Shown here: piece by piece, positions 49,876-64,000 of the stretch
Numbering within the stretch: the stretch's first letter is position 1
How the letters are laid out: each line of letters starts with the position of its first letter
Source of the DNA: Luteococcus japonicus
GTDB lineage: Bacteria; Actinomycetota; Actinomycetes; Propionibacteriales; Propionibacteriaceae
Assembly: GCF_003752415.1 (NCBI RefSeq)
Contig: NZ_RKHG01000001.1
Span: 1,054,001-1,118,000 of the forward strand
Direction of reading: 5' to 3'
DNA length: 64,000 nt
Notes under the pieces: generated by a model
What the model was told of the DNA's origin: nothing
The model's database searches: none
What the model saw: only the letters and a program-made list of their open reading frames with translations
Program-made: the position numbers and the translations under genes

Positions 49876-49881
49876 ACGCTA
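49876..49881 (-). promoter_or_regulatory. -10 box of a leaderless promoter, MOSC gene
   Basis: TAGCGT on the minus strand, 6 bp before the ATG at 49869. No ribosome-binding site and only a weak -35. Confidence 0.4.
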
Positions 49882-49966
49882 TCCCGTCGAGAGGCTCCCC
49901 GAGGGGCCCAGAGCCCCGCCACAGGCCCGGGGAAGCCGGGTGCCAGCACGAGGGGCCAGGAACGAC

Positions 49967-50000
49967 ACGGGGGCGCCTCCCCGGAGGGAGACGCCCCCGT
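49967..50000 (-). terminator. Terminator of rpoC
   Basis: On the minus strand a 14-bp stem (one G-U pair) with a 6-nt loop, 21 bp after the rpoC stop. There is no U-tract. Confidence 0.75.
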
Positions 50001-50021
50001 GGGTCGCCATGACGGATGGAA

Positions 50022-53903
<3,882 letters not shown>

Positions 53904-54028
53904 GTTGGTTCTCTTTCTCCTGTTGGTTCAGGAAACTTCAAATGTCTGAGTACTTGTCTTGACTGAGTCGCCCGGGGGCCGGCATCGCGGCCGGCCCACC
54001 GGGTGAGGGCGTTGCGCGCCCTGGGTAC

Positions 54029-57514
<3,486 letters not shown>

Positions 57515-57612
57515 GATAGTTGGTCCTTCCAAGAACTCGGAAAGGGTTCTTTGCATGCAGAACGACCCGAGTCAAGTCACGGGTCGACAGTTTGGCGATG
57601 GGGCAAGAAATC

Positions 57613-57641
57613 ACACTACGTGAAGATCGTCAGGAAATCAA
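57613..57641 (-). promoter_or_regulatory. rpoB-rpoC promoter
   Basis: On the minus strand TTGATT (57636-57641), 17 bp, TAGTGT (57613-57618). Transcription would start near 57606, about 92 nt before the TTG start codon. rpoBC thus has its own promoter and does not depend on rplJL. Confidence 0.6.
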
Positions 57642-57801
57642 CACGGGCGCACAGCAATGCCCTGGACCCATTCGGTTCAAGCGCCGCCACAGTGCGACGC
57701 GAACCCCGCCCGAGTGACAGCAACTGTACCGTCTGGCGCCGCCGAGGCAAAGACCTTGGGCTGTGTGGCGACCGCGCCGCCCGACACTCCCCCACAAAGG
57801 G

Positions 57802-57832
57802 GCTCGCCGGCCGGGAATTCCGGCCGGCGAGC
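57802..57832 (-). terminator. Terminator of the UDP-ManNAc dehydrogenase-like gene
   Basis: A 13-bp perfect stem with loop GAATT, 13 bp after the stop at 57846. There is no U-tract. It separates the sugar genes from rpoB. Confidence 0.8.
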
Positions 57833-57845
57833 ATTCCACGCAAGG

Positions 57846-59069
57846 TCATCGCGCGATGCGGAAGAGACCCTTCGTGTCAATGAGCTCGATCCCCTGCAGC
57901 GCCTGGACATCGATGGACTTGAAGGCGGTGTGGTCCACGAGCAGGACCAGGACCTGTGCCCGCGCCAGAGCGTCCTCCAGCGAGGCGAGTGCCACTCCGG
58001 CCGATGCCAACTTGCTGGGCAGTTCCTCGATGTGCGGTTCCACGGCCAGCACCTCGTGGTCCTGGAAGCGCTTGCCGATCTCCTCGACGATGTGGACCGA
58101 CGGGGACTCACGCAGGTCATCGATGTCGGCCTTGAAGGCCAGACCGAGGCAGGCCACCACCGCACCGGGACGAGCCTCGACAGCCTTGCGGACCTGCTCG
58201 ATGACCCACTCGGGCTTTCCGTCGTTGACCTCACGCGCCGTACGGATCAGGCGGGCCTCCTGCGGAGTGCTGGAGACGATGAACCACGGATCAACCGCAA
58301 TGCAGTGCCCACCCACACCCGGGCCAGGCTGCAGGACATTCACCCGCGGATGCTTGTTCGCCAGCTCGATCAGCTCCCACACGTCGATGCCCAGCTTGTC
58401 GCTGATCAGCGACAGCTCGTTGGCGAAGGCAATGTTCACGTCACGGAAGGCATTCTCCGTCAGCTTGGCCATCTCCGCCGTGGTCGCATCGGTCTGGTGC
58501 AGCTCGCCCTGGCAGAAGGTGGCATACAGGTCACAGGCCCGCTGGGCAGCCTCCGGAGTGAGTCCTCCGACAATGCGATCATTGCTGACCATTTCGACCA
58601 TGATCCGCCCCGGAAGCACTCGTTCGGGACAGTGGGCGAACTGCACATCGGTCAGCTCAGGACGCAACTCCAGCAAGACCTCACGGATGTGCTCCGTGGT
58701 CCCGGCCGGGGACGTGGACTCCAGGATGACCAGCTCATCACCTTCCAGCTGCGGCGCGATCGCTGCCGTGGCCGCATCGATGTAGCTCAGGTCCGCCTTG
58801 TAGCCCTCGGCAAAAGGAGTGGGGACAGCGATGATGTAGACATCCGCCTTCGGCATCTCCTTCGTCGCGGTCAGTTTCCCGGCCTTGACGACCTCCGCGA
58901 CGACCTCACCCAGCCCCTCCTCCACGAAGGGCAACTCACCCCGGTTCACGGCGTCGACGTGCCGGTCACTGACATCGACACCCACCACGTCCAGCCCCGC
59001 ACGAGCCAGCACGGCGGCGGTGGGCAGCCCGATGTACCCGAGACCCACGACAACAATTCGACTATCCAC
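57846..59069 (-). CDS. UDP-N-acetyl-D-mannosamine dehydrogenase
   Basis: 407 residues from the GTG at 59069 (VDSRIVVVGLGYIG), preceded by AGGAG; the frame is open to 59150 but without similarity. The NAD-binding motif GLGYIGLPTA, the substrate-domain segment LTENAFRDVNIAFANEL and the catalytic Cys in PGVGGHCIAVDPWF (near residue 255) match the WecC/UDP-ManNAc dehydrogenase type. It makes UDP-ManNAc uronic acid for an acidic cell-surface polymer. The start lies 77 bp downstream of the 2-epimerase stop, and together they form a two-step pathway. Confidence 0.9.
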   Translation of the reverse strand: MDSRIVVVGLGYIGLPTAAVLARAGLDVVGVDVSDRHVDAVNRGELPFVEEGLGEVVAEVVKAGKLTATKEMPKADVYIIAVPTPFAEGYKADLSYIDAATAAIAPQLEGDELVILESTSPAGTTEHIREVLLELRPELTDVQFAHCPERVLPGRIMVEMVSNDRIVGGLTPEAAQRACDLYATFCQGELHQTDATTAEMAKLTENAFRDVNIAFANELSLISDKLGIDVWELIELANKHPRVNVLQPGPGVGGHCIAVDPWFIVSSTPQEARLIRTAREVNDGKPEWVIEQVRKAVEARPGAVVACLGLAFKADIDDLRESPSVHIVEEIGKRFQDHEVLAVEPHIEELPSKLASAGVALASLEDALARAQVLVLLVDHTAFKSIDVQALQGIELIDTKGLFRIAR

Positions 59070-59146
59070 AACCACTCCTAGCGAAAAAGACTTCTCGGAT
59101 TCTACTCCAGCCACGGAATGCCTGTGCTCCACGGCCGACGACGGTG

Positions 59147-60304
59147 TCATGACCCTGTGCTGGGCACAAAGTCTGGCAGCCGCTCCCCGACGCCGAGCAG
59201 GTGCTCGATGGCGGCTACTGCTCGCTCGGCCGCCTTGCCATCCCCATAGGGATTGGCCACCTGAGCCATCGCCGCGTAGGCATCGGGATCGTCCATCAGG
59301 CGACCCACCTCCTGCACGATGCGATCTGCGTCGGTTCCCACGAGGCGAACGGTACCCGCCGTCACGGCCTCCGGTCGCTCCGTGTTCTCACGAAGCACCA
59401 GAACGGGCTTGCCGAGGCTGGGGGCCTCTTCCTGGACGCCGCCCGAGTCCGTGAGCACGATGTGGGAGGCCTTCTGGAGATGGATGAACTGCACATAGTC
59501 GAGTGGCTCGATGGTGAGCACATTCGAGTGCTTCTCCAACACGGGGAGCATCGTGGCTCGAACCGCAGGATTGCGGTGCATCGGGAACACGATGCTTGCC
59601 TCGGGGTAGGTGTCGGCGATACGAGCGACTGCCTCTGCAATGTGCTCCATGGGGGCGCCGAGGTTCTCCCGACGATGGACCGTCAGTGCCACGACCCGTC
59701 GACCGGACTCGACCACGTCGACCAGGGCCGGATCACTGAACTCACTGGGCAGCTCCGCAGTCTCCAGCATGGCGTCGATCACGGTATTCCCTGTCACCAC
59801 CACGCTGGCCGGATCGACCCCCTCCCCCAGCAGATTCTGGGCGGCGTCCGGAGTGGGGGCCAGGTGCAGTCGGGCGACCTGGCCTGCCAGCTTGCGGTTC
59901 GCCTCCTCAGGGAAGGGCGAGTCGATGTTGCCAGACCGGAGCCCAGCCTCGAGGTGGACCACCGGGACTTGCCGGTGAAAGCCGGCAATGGCGGCAATCG
60001 CGACGGTCGTCGTGTCGCCCTGCACCAGGATGGCGTCCGGCTGCACCTCATCGATCAGGGCATCCATGGCCCCGAAGACCTTGGAGGCAAGCTTGTTGAG
60101 CGACTGTCCATGCTCGAACAGGGCCAGGTCATGGTCGGGCTGGATCCCGAATACGGCATTGACCTGCTCCAACATCTCACGGTGTTGCCCCGTGACAGCC
60201 GTGACGCAGTCGAGGGTGGAGGACTGCTTCAGCAGCCGAACCAATGGGGCGACCTTGACTGCTTCGGGACGGGTTCCATAGACGACCAGCACACGCGGAT
60301 TCAT
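59147..60304 (-). CDS. wecB: UDP-N-acetylglucosamine 2-epimerase
   Basis: 385 residues from ATG 60304 (MNPRVLVVYGTRPE). Motifs are GTRPEAVKVAPL, QGDTTT, HLEAGLRSGN, PFPEEANR, TGNTVIDA, TVHRREN and LTDSGGVQEEAPSLGKPVLVLR, all typical of the non-hydrolysing enzyme. It converts UDP-GlcNAc to UDP-ManNAc, the substrate of the dehydrogenase encoded next. A TAGTGT box 7 bp before the ATG indicates a leaderless mRNA. The pair sits between rplL and rpoB with no glycosyltransferase nearby. Confidence 0.94.
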   Translation of the reverse strand: MNPRVLVVYGTRPEAVKVAPLVRLLKQSSTLDCVTAVTGQHREMLEQVNAVFGIQPDHDLALFEHGQSLNKLASKVFGAMDALIDEVQPDAILVQGDTTTVAIAAIAGFHRQVPVVHLEAGLRSGNIDSPFPEEANRKLAGQVARLHLAPTPDAAQNLLGEGVDPASVVVTGNTVIDAMLETAELPSEFSDPALVDVVESGRRVVALTVHRRENLGAPMEHIAEAVARIADTYPEASIVFPMHRNPAVRATMLPVLEKHSNVLTIEPLDYVQFIHLQKASHIVLTDSGGVQEEAPSLGKPVLVLRENTERPEAVTAGTVRLVGTDADRIVQEVGRLMDDPDAYAAMAQVANPYGDGKAAERAVAAIEHLLGVGERLPDFVPSTGS

Positions 60305-60311
60305 GGAGAGG

Positions 60312-60317
60312 ACACTA
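60312..60317 (-). promoter_or_regulatory. -10 box of a leaderless promoter, 2-epimerase gene
   Basis: TAGTGT on the minus strand, 7 bp before the ATG at 60304; a TGGCAG that could act as -35 stands 18 bp upstream of the box. Confidence 0.5.
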
Positions 60318-60390
60318 CTTTCACCGGCGCGGCGACTGCCACCGACCCGCTGGAGCGAGCGCACGCAACCGTGCATCAGTCCCCCCGACA

Positions 60391-60430
60391 CGCCATCGGG
60401 GCGGCCGGATTCCCGGCCGCCCCGATGGCG
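60391..60430 (-). terminator. Perfect 18-bp terminator of rplJ-rplL
   Basis: An 18-bp perfect stem with a 4-nt loop, 45 bp after the rplL stop. There is no U-tract. It isolates rplJL from the sugar genes. Confidence 0.85.
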
Positions 60431-60475
60431 ATCATTCAGCGTCGCGTCACACTCAGCGAGCGTGGCGGGAAGAAG

Positions 60476-60868
60476 TCACTTGACGGTGACGGTGGCGCCG
60501 GCGCCCTCGAGCTGCTCCTTGGCCTTGGCAGCAGCGTCCTTGCCAACCTTCTCCAGGATCGCCTTGGGGGCACCCTCAACGAGGTCCTTGGCCTCCTTCA
60601 GGCCGAGGGAGGTCAGGGCGCGCACCTCCTTGATGACCTGGATCTTCTTGTCGCCAGCCGACTCGAGGATGACGTCGACCTCGTCCGAGGCCTCCTCGGC
60701 GGCTTCGCCACCGGCAGCGCCACCGGCCGCGGGAGCGGCGGCAACGGCAACCGGAGCAGCGGCGGTGACCTCGAAGGTCTCCTCGAACTGCTTGACGAAC
60801 TCGCTGAGCTCGATCAGGGTCATCTCCTTGAAAGCGTCAAGGAGCTCTTCGGTGCTGAGCTTGGCCAT
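60476..60868 (-). CDS. rplL: Ribosomal protein L7/L12
   Basis: 130 residues. The N-terminal dimerisation part (to about 35), an Ala/Gly-rich hinge (about 36-62) and the C-terminal factor-binding domain ([25 protein letters not shown]) are complete. It forms the flexible stalk that recruits EF-Tu and EF-G. It lies 51 bp after rplJ. Confidence 0.97.
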   Translation of the reverse strand: MAKLSTEELLDAFKEMTLIELSEFVKQFEETFEVTAAAPVAVAAAPAAGGAAGGEAAEEASDEVDVILESAGDKKIQVIKEVRALTSLGLKEAKDLVEGAPKAILEKVGKDAAAKAKEQLEGAGATVTVK

Positions 60869-60919
60869 GATGGTCCTTTCGTTTTTCTGTCTGATGCAGC
60901 GTCTGATGCCGCGTTGGTG

Positions 60920-61549
60920 TTATTCAGCAGCGTCAGCTGCGTCAGCCGCATCAGCGGCGGGTGCCTCCGAGGTGGCCTCGGGGGCGTCCTGGTCAGCCGC
61001 TGGTGCCTGACCGGCACCAGCGATGATCGAGGGGTCCTGCTGAGCCTTGGTCTCCAGCGCACCCATGGCACGAGCGGCCTGGGCGAGTGGAGCGGCGAAC
61101 AGCTGGACAGCCTGCTGGGGAGCGCCCTTCATGGCACCCGCGAGCTTCGCGAGGAGGACCTCACGCGACTCGAGATCAGCAAGCTTCTTGACCTCGTCGG
61201 CGTCAAGGACCTTTCCGTCCATGACGCCGCCCTTGATGACCAGGAGAGGGTTGGCCTTTGCGAAGTCGCGCAGACCCTTCGCAACGGTGGCGATGTCACC
61301 GTTGATGAAGGCGATGGCGGTGGGGCCGGTCAGCTGGGCGTCGAGCCCCTCAATACCGGCTTCCTTGGCCGCAATCGTGGTCAGGGTGTTCTTCGCAACG
61401 GCGTAGGTGGCGTCTCCACCGAGCGACCTGCGCAGTTCCTTCAGGTTGCTCACGGTGAGTCCGCGGTACTCGGTCAGCACGGCTGCGTCGGCGTTCGTGA
61501 AGCTCTGCTTCAGCTCGTCGACCGCAGCTGCCTTGTCTGGCCTCGCCAT
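60920..61549 (-). CDS. rplJ: Ribosomal protein L10
   Basis: 209 residues from ATG 61549 ([17 protein letters not shown]). [17 protein letters not shown] is diagnostic. L10 is the base of the L7/L12 stalk and, in other bacteria, represses its own operon. It is longer than usual (165-180) because of an acidic, Ala-rich tail of about 35 residues ending in repeated ADAAD units. A leader with an internal terminator precedes it. Confidence 0.97.
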   Translation of the reverse strand: MARPDKAAAVDELKQSFTNADAAVLTEYRGLTVSNLKELRRSLGGDATYAVAKNTLTTIAAKEAGIEGLDAQLTGPTAIAFINGDIATVAKGLRDFAKANPLLVIKGGVMDGKVLDADEVKKLADLESREVLLAKLAGAMKGAPQQAVQLFAAPLAQAARAMGALETKAQQDPSIIAGAGQAPAADQDAPEATSEAPAADAADAADAAE

Positions 61550-61646
61550 TGGGTCTCCTTCCCACTTCCTGTTGATGCCTCCCACCTCAAGAGATGGGAA
61601 TGCCTTTGCCTCGACCGTTGACCCACAAGGGAGACACCAGGGCATC

Positions 61647-61678
61647 AAAAAAGCCCCGGCACACAAGTGGCGCGGGGC
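61647..61678 (-). terminator. Intrinsic terminator inside the rplJ leader (possible attenuator)
   Basis: On the minus strand the stem GCCCCG/CGGGGC with a 14-nt loop is followed directly by six U. It stands about 115 nt downstream of the candidate promoter and 98 nt before the rplJ ATG, i.e. within the 5' leader. It is the clearest U-tract terminator in the window, and its place suggests attenuation of rplJL, like the L10 leader class. Confidence 0.6.
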
Positions 61679-61798
61679 AACTTCCGGGACTGACACCTGA
61701 GGTGTCGAACCTGGGAATCGTACTGCGGTCACCTGCGCGGGCGCCCTCTCGATTGCTCGAGATGGCTTTCGTCACTACCAGCGGTCTTCGGCCCTTCA

Positions 61799-61827
61799 AC
61801 TCTAGGGCAGGTGTCACGCGAAACCAA
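61799..61827 (-). promoter_or_regulatory. rplJ-rplL promoter
   Basis: On the minus strand TTGGTT (61822-61827), 17 bp, TAGAGT (61799-61804). Transcription would start near 61792, giving a leader of about 240 nt. Confidence 0.55.
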
Positions 61828-61973
61828 ATCACGCCAACGCAACTCACGCCCCAGGGTGTGACAAACATCACACCATGACTTCATTGTCAGCGAAATCGCT
61901 TGCCACGCCGACAAATTCGCCATCGAGGCAGGAACACGCGCACAGTCACCGAAACCTTAACCGAGCCTGAGAG

Positions 61974-62002
61974 TTGGTGAAGAACGCTCAGACACGTAGT
62001 CT
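61974..62002 (+). promoter_or_regulatory. Promoter of the NlpC/P60 gene
   Basis: TTGGTG (61974-61979), 17 bp, TAGTCT (61997-62002), about 100 bp before the ATG. It has the same form as the divergent rplJ promoter. Confidence 0.55.
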
Positions 62003-62100
62003 GCCGGAGTCACCCCGTACCGGGGATACCGCGAAAGACGACCGGACCAGGCAGCCCTGCGGGCAGCGGGACCGACCAACATTCAAGGGAAACAATTTTC

Positions 62101-62883
62101 ATGAGCAACCTCACCAAGTCCCTGATGGCCGTCACGGCCTCTGCAGCCGTCGGTTTCGGCAGTTTCGCCGGCGCCACCGCCCCGGCCGAGGCGGCCGGTC
62201 TGCGCTGCAGCACGACACGTTTGAGCACGCCCTGCTCGAAGCAGAACGCCCGTCAGATCACGACCTATGTCAAGTACGGCTCCAAGGGCAAGTCCGTGAA
62301 GCACCTGCAGCGGGCGCTCAGCCAGGTTGGCTACCGTGTGAGCGACACCGGCTACTTCGGCCCTGCCACCCGCACCCAGCTGAAGAAGTACCAGGCCTCA
62401 CGCAAGCTCTCGGCGGTTGGCTCCGTGAACAGCTCGACCTTGCACGCACTGCGCGTGGGTGCAGGCGCGAAGCGGGTCAGCGTGAAGAAGGCCAGCACGG
62501 CTCGCTCCGCCGTCACCAGCAGCTACTCCAGCAGCTCCAGCAAGGGCACCCGCGCGGTCTCCTTCGCCTACTCGCAGATCGGCAAGCCCTACCGCTATGG
62601 CGCCACCGGCCCCAGCTCCTATGACTGCTCCGGCCTGACCGGTGCCGCTTGGCGTTCCGCCGGCAAGAGCATTCCGCGCACGAGCCATGCACAGCTCGGC
62701 GGCCTCAAGCGCGTCAGCAAGTCCAGCCTGAAGCCGGGCGACATCGTCGGCTTCTACGGCGGCGGCCACGTCGGCATCTACGTCGGCAATGGCTACATCA
62801 TCCACGCGCCGCGCACCGGCCAGAACGTCAAGAAGGTTCCGATGAGCCAGATGCGCTTCTACAGTGCGGTGCGTCCCGCCTGA
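62101..62883 (+). CDS. Secreted NlpC/P60 cell-wall hydrolase with peptidoglycan-binding domain
   Basis: 260 residues. A signal peptide has a likely cut after AEA near residue 32. Residues about 55-115 form a PG_binding_1 domain (KGKSVKHLQRAL---TGYFGPATRTQLKKYQ); a Ser-rich linker follows (about 130-150); the C-terminal NlpC/P60 domain has Cys176 in YDCSG, His223 in GGHVGIYVG and His235 in IIHAP as catalytic triad. It is predicted to cleave peptide stems of peptidoglycan outside the cell. It lies alone on the plus strand between rplA and rplJ. Confidence 0.92.
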   Translation: MSNLTKSLMAVTASAAVGFGSFAGATAPAEAAGLRCSTTRLSTPCSKQNARQITTYVKYGSKGKSVKHLQRALSQVGYRVSDTGYFGPATRTQLKKYQASRKLSAVGSVNSSTLHALRVGAGAKRVSVKKASTARSAVTSSYSSSSSKGTRAVSFAYSQIGKPYRYGATGPSSYDCSGLTGAAWRSAGKSIPRTSHAQLGGLKRVSKSSLKPGDIVGFYGGGHVGIYVGNGYIIHAPRTGQNVKKVPMSQMRFYSAVRPA

Positions 62884-62905
62884 TCACAAGCTCGACGAGT
62901 CGGCT

Positions 62906-62947
62906 GAAGGCCCGGTCCCATCTCTCGGGGGGGGGGACCGGGCCTTC
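62906..62947 (+). terminator. Terminator of the NlpC/P60 gene with a G10 tract in the loop
   Basis: A 14-bp perfect stem (GAAGGCCCGGTCCC and its complement), 22 bp after the stop, with a 14-nt loop containing most of a run of ten G (62927-62936). Confidence 0.75.
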
Positions 62948-62986
62948 TCCCTGTTCAGGAGAGGCTTCACGGCACCAAGCAGAACC

Positions 62987-63025
62987 GAACTGCTCCCCGC
63001 CGGCCAGGCCGACGGGGAGCAGTTC
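62987..63025 (-). terminator. Terminator of rplK-rplA
   Basis: On the minus strand a 17-bp stem with one G-U pair and a 5-nt loop, 17 bp after the rplA stop. There is no U-tract. Confidence 0.8.
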
Positions 63026-63042
63026 GTGTGGATCGCTGCGGA

Positions 63043-63747
63043 TCAGGCCTGCTCGGCAGGCTTCACCTTGGTGGGGTCGACCTGGACACCGGGGCCCATG
63101 GTTGACGACACGGTGATCTTCTGGATGTAACGGCCCTTCGACGCGTTCGGCTTGAGACGCAGGATCTCATCCAGGGCGGCGAAGTAGTTCTGGACGAGCT
63201 GCTGGGCATCGAAGGAAGCCTTGCCCACCAGCAGGTGCAGGTTGGCGTGGCGGTCGACGCGGAACTCGATCTTGCCACCCTTGATGTCGCTGACGGCCTT
63301 GGCAACGTCCATGGTGACCGTGCCGGTCTTCGGGTTCGGCATCAGGCCACGGGGGCCGAGCACGCGGCCGAGGCGGCCAACCTTGCCCATCAGGTCAGGG
63401 GTGGCGACGACGGCATCGAAGTCGAGGTAGCCGCCAGCCACCTTCTCGATGAGCTCGTCGGAGCCGACCTCGTCGGCACCCGCTGCACGAGCGGCCTCGG
63501 CATTCGCACCATTGGCGAAGACAAGGACCCTTGCCGTCTTGCCGGTGCCGTGCGGGAGGTTCACCGTGCCACGGACCATCTGGTCCGCCTTGCGGGGGTC
63601 GACACCGAGTCGCATGGCGACGTCGATCGTCTCGTCGAACTTGGCCGAGGCATTGCCCTTGACGATCTCCAACGCCTGCTCGGCGGAGTAGAGCTCGTTC
63701 TCGTCACGCTTCTCGGCTGCGGCCGTGTAGGCCTTGCTGCGCTTCAT
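63043..63747 (-). CDS. rplA: Ribosomal protein L1
   Basis: 234 residues. The conserved segments [12 protein letters not shown] and [16 protein letters not shown] are diagnostic of L1, which forms the mobile stalk by the E site and in E. coli represses the rplK-rplA operon. It follows rplK by 119 bp, a gap containing a 7-bp hairpin (63841-63855). Confidence 0.97.
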   Translation of the reverse strand: MKRSKAYTAAAEKRDENELYSAEQALEIVKGNASAKFDETIDVAMRLGVDPRKADQMVRGTVNLPHGTGKTARVLVFANGANAEAARAAGADEVGSDELIEKVAGGYLDFDAVVATPDLMGKVGRLGRVLGPRGLMPNPKTGTVTMDVAKAVSDIKGGKIEFRVDRHANLHLLVGKASFDAQQLVQNYFAALDEILRLKPNASKGRYIQKITVSSTMGPGVQVDPTKVKPAEQA

Positions 63748-63866
63748 ATGACTGGTTCCTTTGGTTCTCGAATGCAGTCAGCCTCGCGGGCTGATCCACC
63801 AGGTCTGGTACGGGCCGCGCCGGCCCTGCCAGGGGTTCATGCGGGAGGCTCCCGCACGAAGGGACG

Positions 63867-64000
63867 TCACTCGACGGTGACGCCCATCGAACGGGCGGTG
63901 CCGGCGACGATCTTCATCGCAGCCTCGACATCGTTCGCGTTCAGGTCGGGGAGCTTGGTCGTGGCGATCTCGCGCACCTGGTCGGCGGTGAGCTTACCCA
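63867..64000 (-). CDS. rplK: Ribosomal protein L11, C-terminal part (cut by window edge)
   Basis: The last 43 residues read [18 protein letters not shown] followed by [22 protein letters not shown] and the stop at 63869-63867, the C-terminal RNA-binding domain end of L11. The 5' part lies beyond position 64000. It is upstream of rplA in the usual rplK-rplA order. Confidence 0.95.
   Translation of the reverse strand, partial: GKLTADQVREIATTKLPDLNANDVEAAMKIVAGTARSMGVTVE

Larger units (their letters stand above)
57515..57845. other. rpoB upstream region
   Basis: 331 bp without a gene. It contains the rpoB promoter, a 6-bp leader hairpin (57564-57569 with 57580-57585) and the terminator of the preceding dehydrogenase gene. 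Confidence 0.6.
61550..62100. other. Divergent regulatory region between rplJ and the NlpC/P60 gene
   Basis: 551 bp without a credible gene. Minus strand: rplJ promoter, leader, internal terminator. Plus strand: NlpC/P60 promoter and a leader of about 90 nt with a small CCCCG/CGGGG hairpin near 62031-62043. I looked for a c-di-AMP riboswitch, common before actinobacterial cell-wall hydrolase genes, and did not find its conserved bases. Confidence 0.6.

Noticed and set aside
61884-62100. Possible c-di-AMP (ydaO) riboswitch before the NlpC/P60 gene
   Set aside because: The conserved GACAGCTAACCT-type core and the paired GGGGACCCA segment are not present; only a small hairpin is seen.

Overview
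The window is high-GC DNA from an actinobacterium. The S12, EF-Tu, RpoB and RpoC sequences are typical actinobacterial forms. rpoB appears to start at a TTG codon as in Streptomyces, most operons end in GC-rich hairpins without U-tracts, and several genes look leaderless. A glutaminyl-tRNA synthetase and the overall gene set would fit the Propionibacteriales (Propionibacteriaceae), but that placement is inference. Nearly all DNA is coding. I see no tRNA, rRNA or CRISPR, and one IS3-family insertion sequence.

The backbone is the conserved ribosome/RNA polymerase cluster, read right to left on the minus strand: rplK(partial)-rplA, rplJ-rplL, rpoB-rpoC, rpsL-rpsG-fusA-tuf, then rpsJ-rplC-rplD-rplW-rplB-rpsS-rplV-rpsC-rplP-rpmC-rpsQ / rplN-rplX-rplE-rpsN-rpsH-rplF-rplR-rpsE-rpmD-rplO, and finally secY-adk-map. 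Gene order inside each operon is classical, but most operon boundaries carry unrelated genes: an NlpC/P60 hydrolase between rplA and rplJ, a UDP-GlcNAc 2-epimerase/UDP-ManNAc dehydrogenase pair between rplL and rpoB, a MOSC protein between rpoC and rpsL, and a 9-kb block between tuf and rpsJ (LysM protein, treY, DUF4112, glnS, gltX, DnaQ-like exonuclease, cNMP/CBS/DUF294 protein). The largest break is 14.5 kb between rplO and secY. It holds the IS3 element and two complete peptide ABC transporters facing each other (one with separate OppD and OppF, one with a fused 710-residue double ATPase). infA-rpmJ-rpsM-rpsK-rpsD-rpoA-rplQ, which often follow map, are absent here.

Left of map (1-7.3 kb) lie a CapA-family lipoprotein, formate-tetrahydrofolate ligase, a glycerol-3-phosphate dehydrogenase-like enzyme, a prolyl oligopeptidase coupled to a small DUF1707-like membrane protein, and the 5' part of a glutamine synthetase-like gene that loses its homology at the window edge.

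Regulatory signals by eye: TTGnnn-17 bp-TAGnnT promoters before rpsL, rpoB, rplJ and the NlpC/P60 gene; a second group of genes (prolyl oligopeptidase, PH-like protein, gltX, glnS, DUF4112, treY, MOSC, wecB-like) with a -10 box only 6-10 bp before the start codon, implying leaderless or nearly leaderless mRNAs; a U-tract terminator inside the rplJ leader (possible attenuator); and long perfect hairpins at most operon ends. I did not find a clearly new defence or metabolic system. The most notable points are the opened ribosomal cluster, the split spc operon, the leaderless promoter group, and unexplained RNA hairpins inside ribosomal operons.
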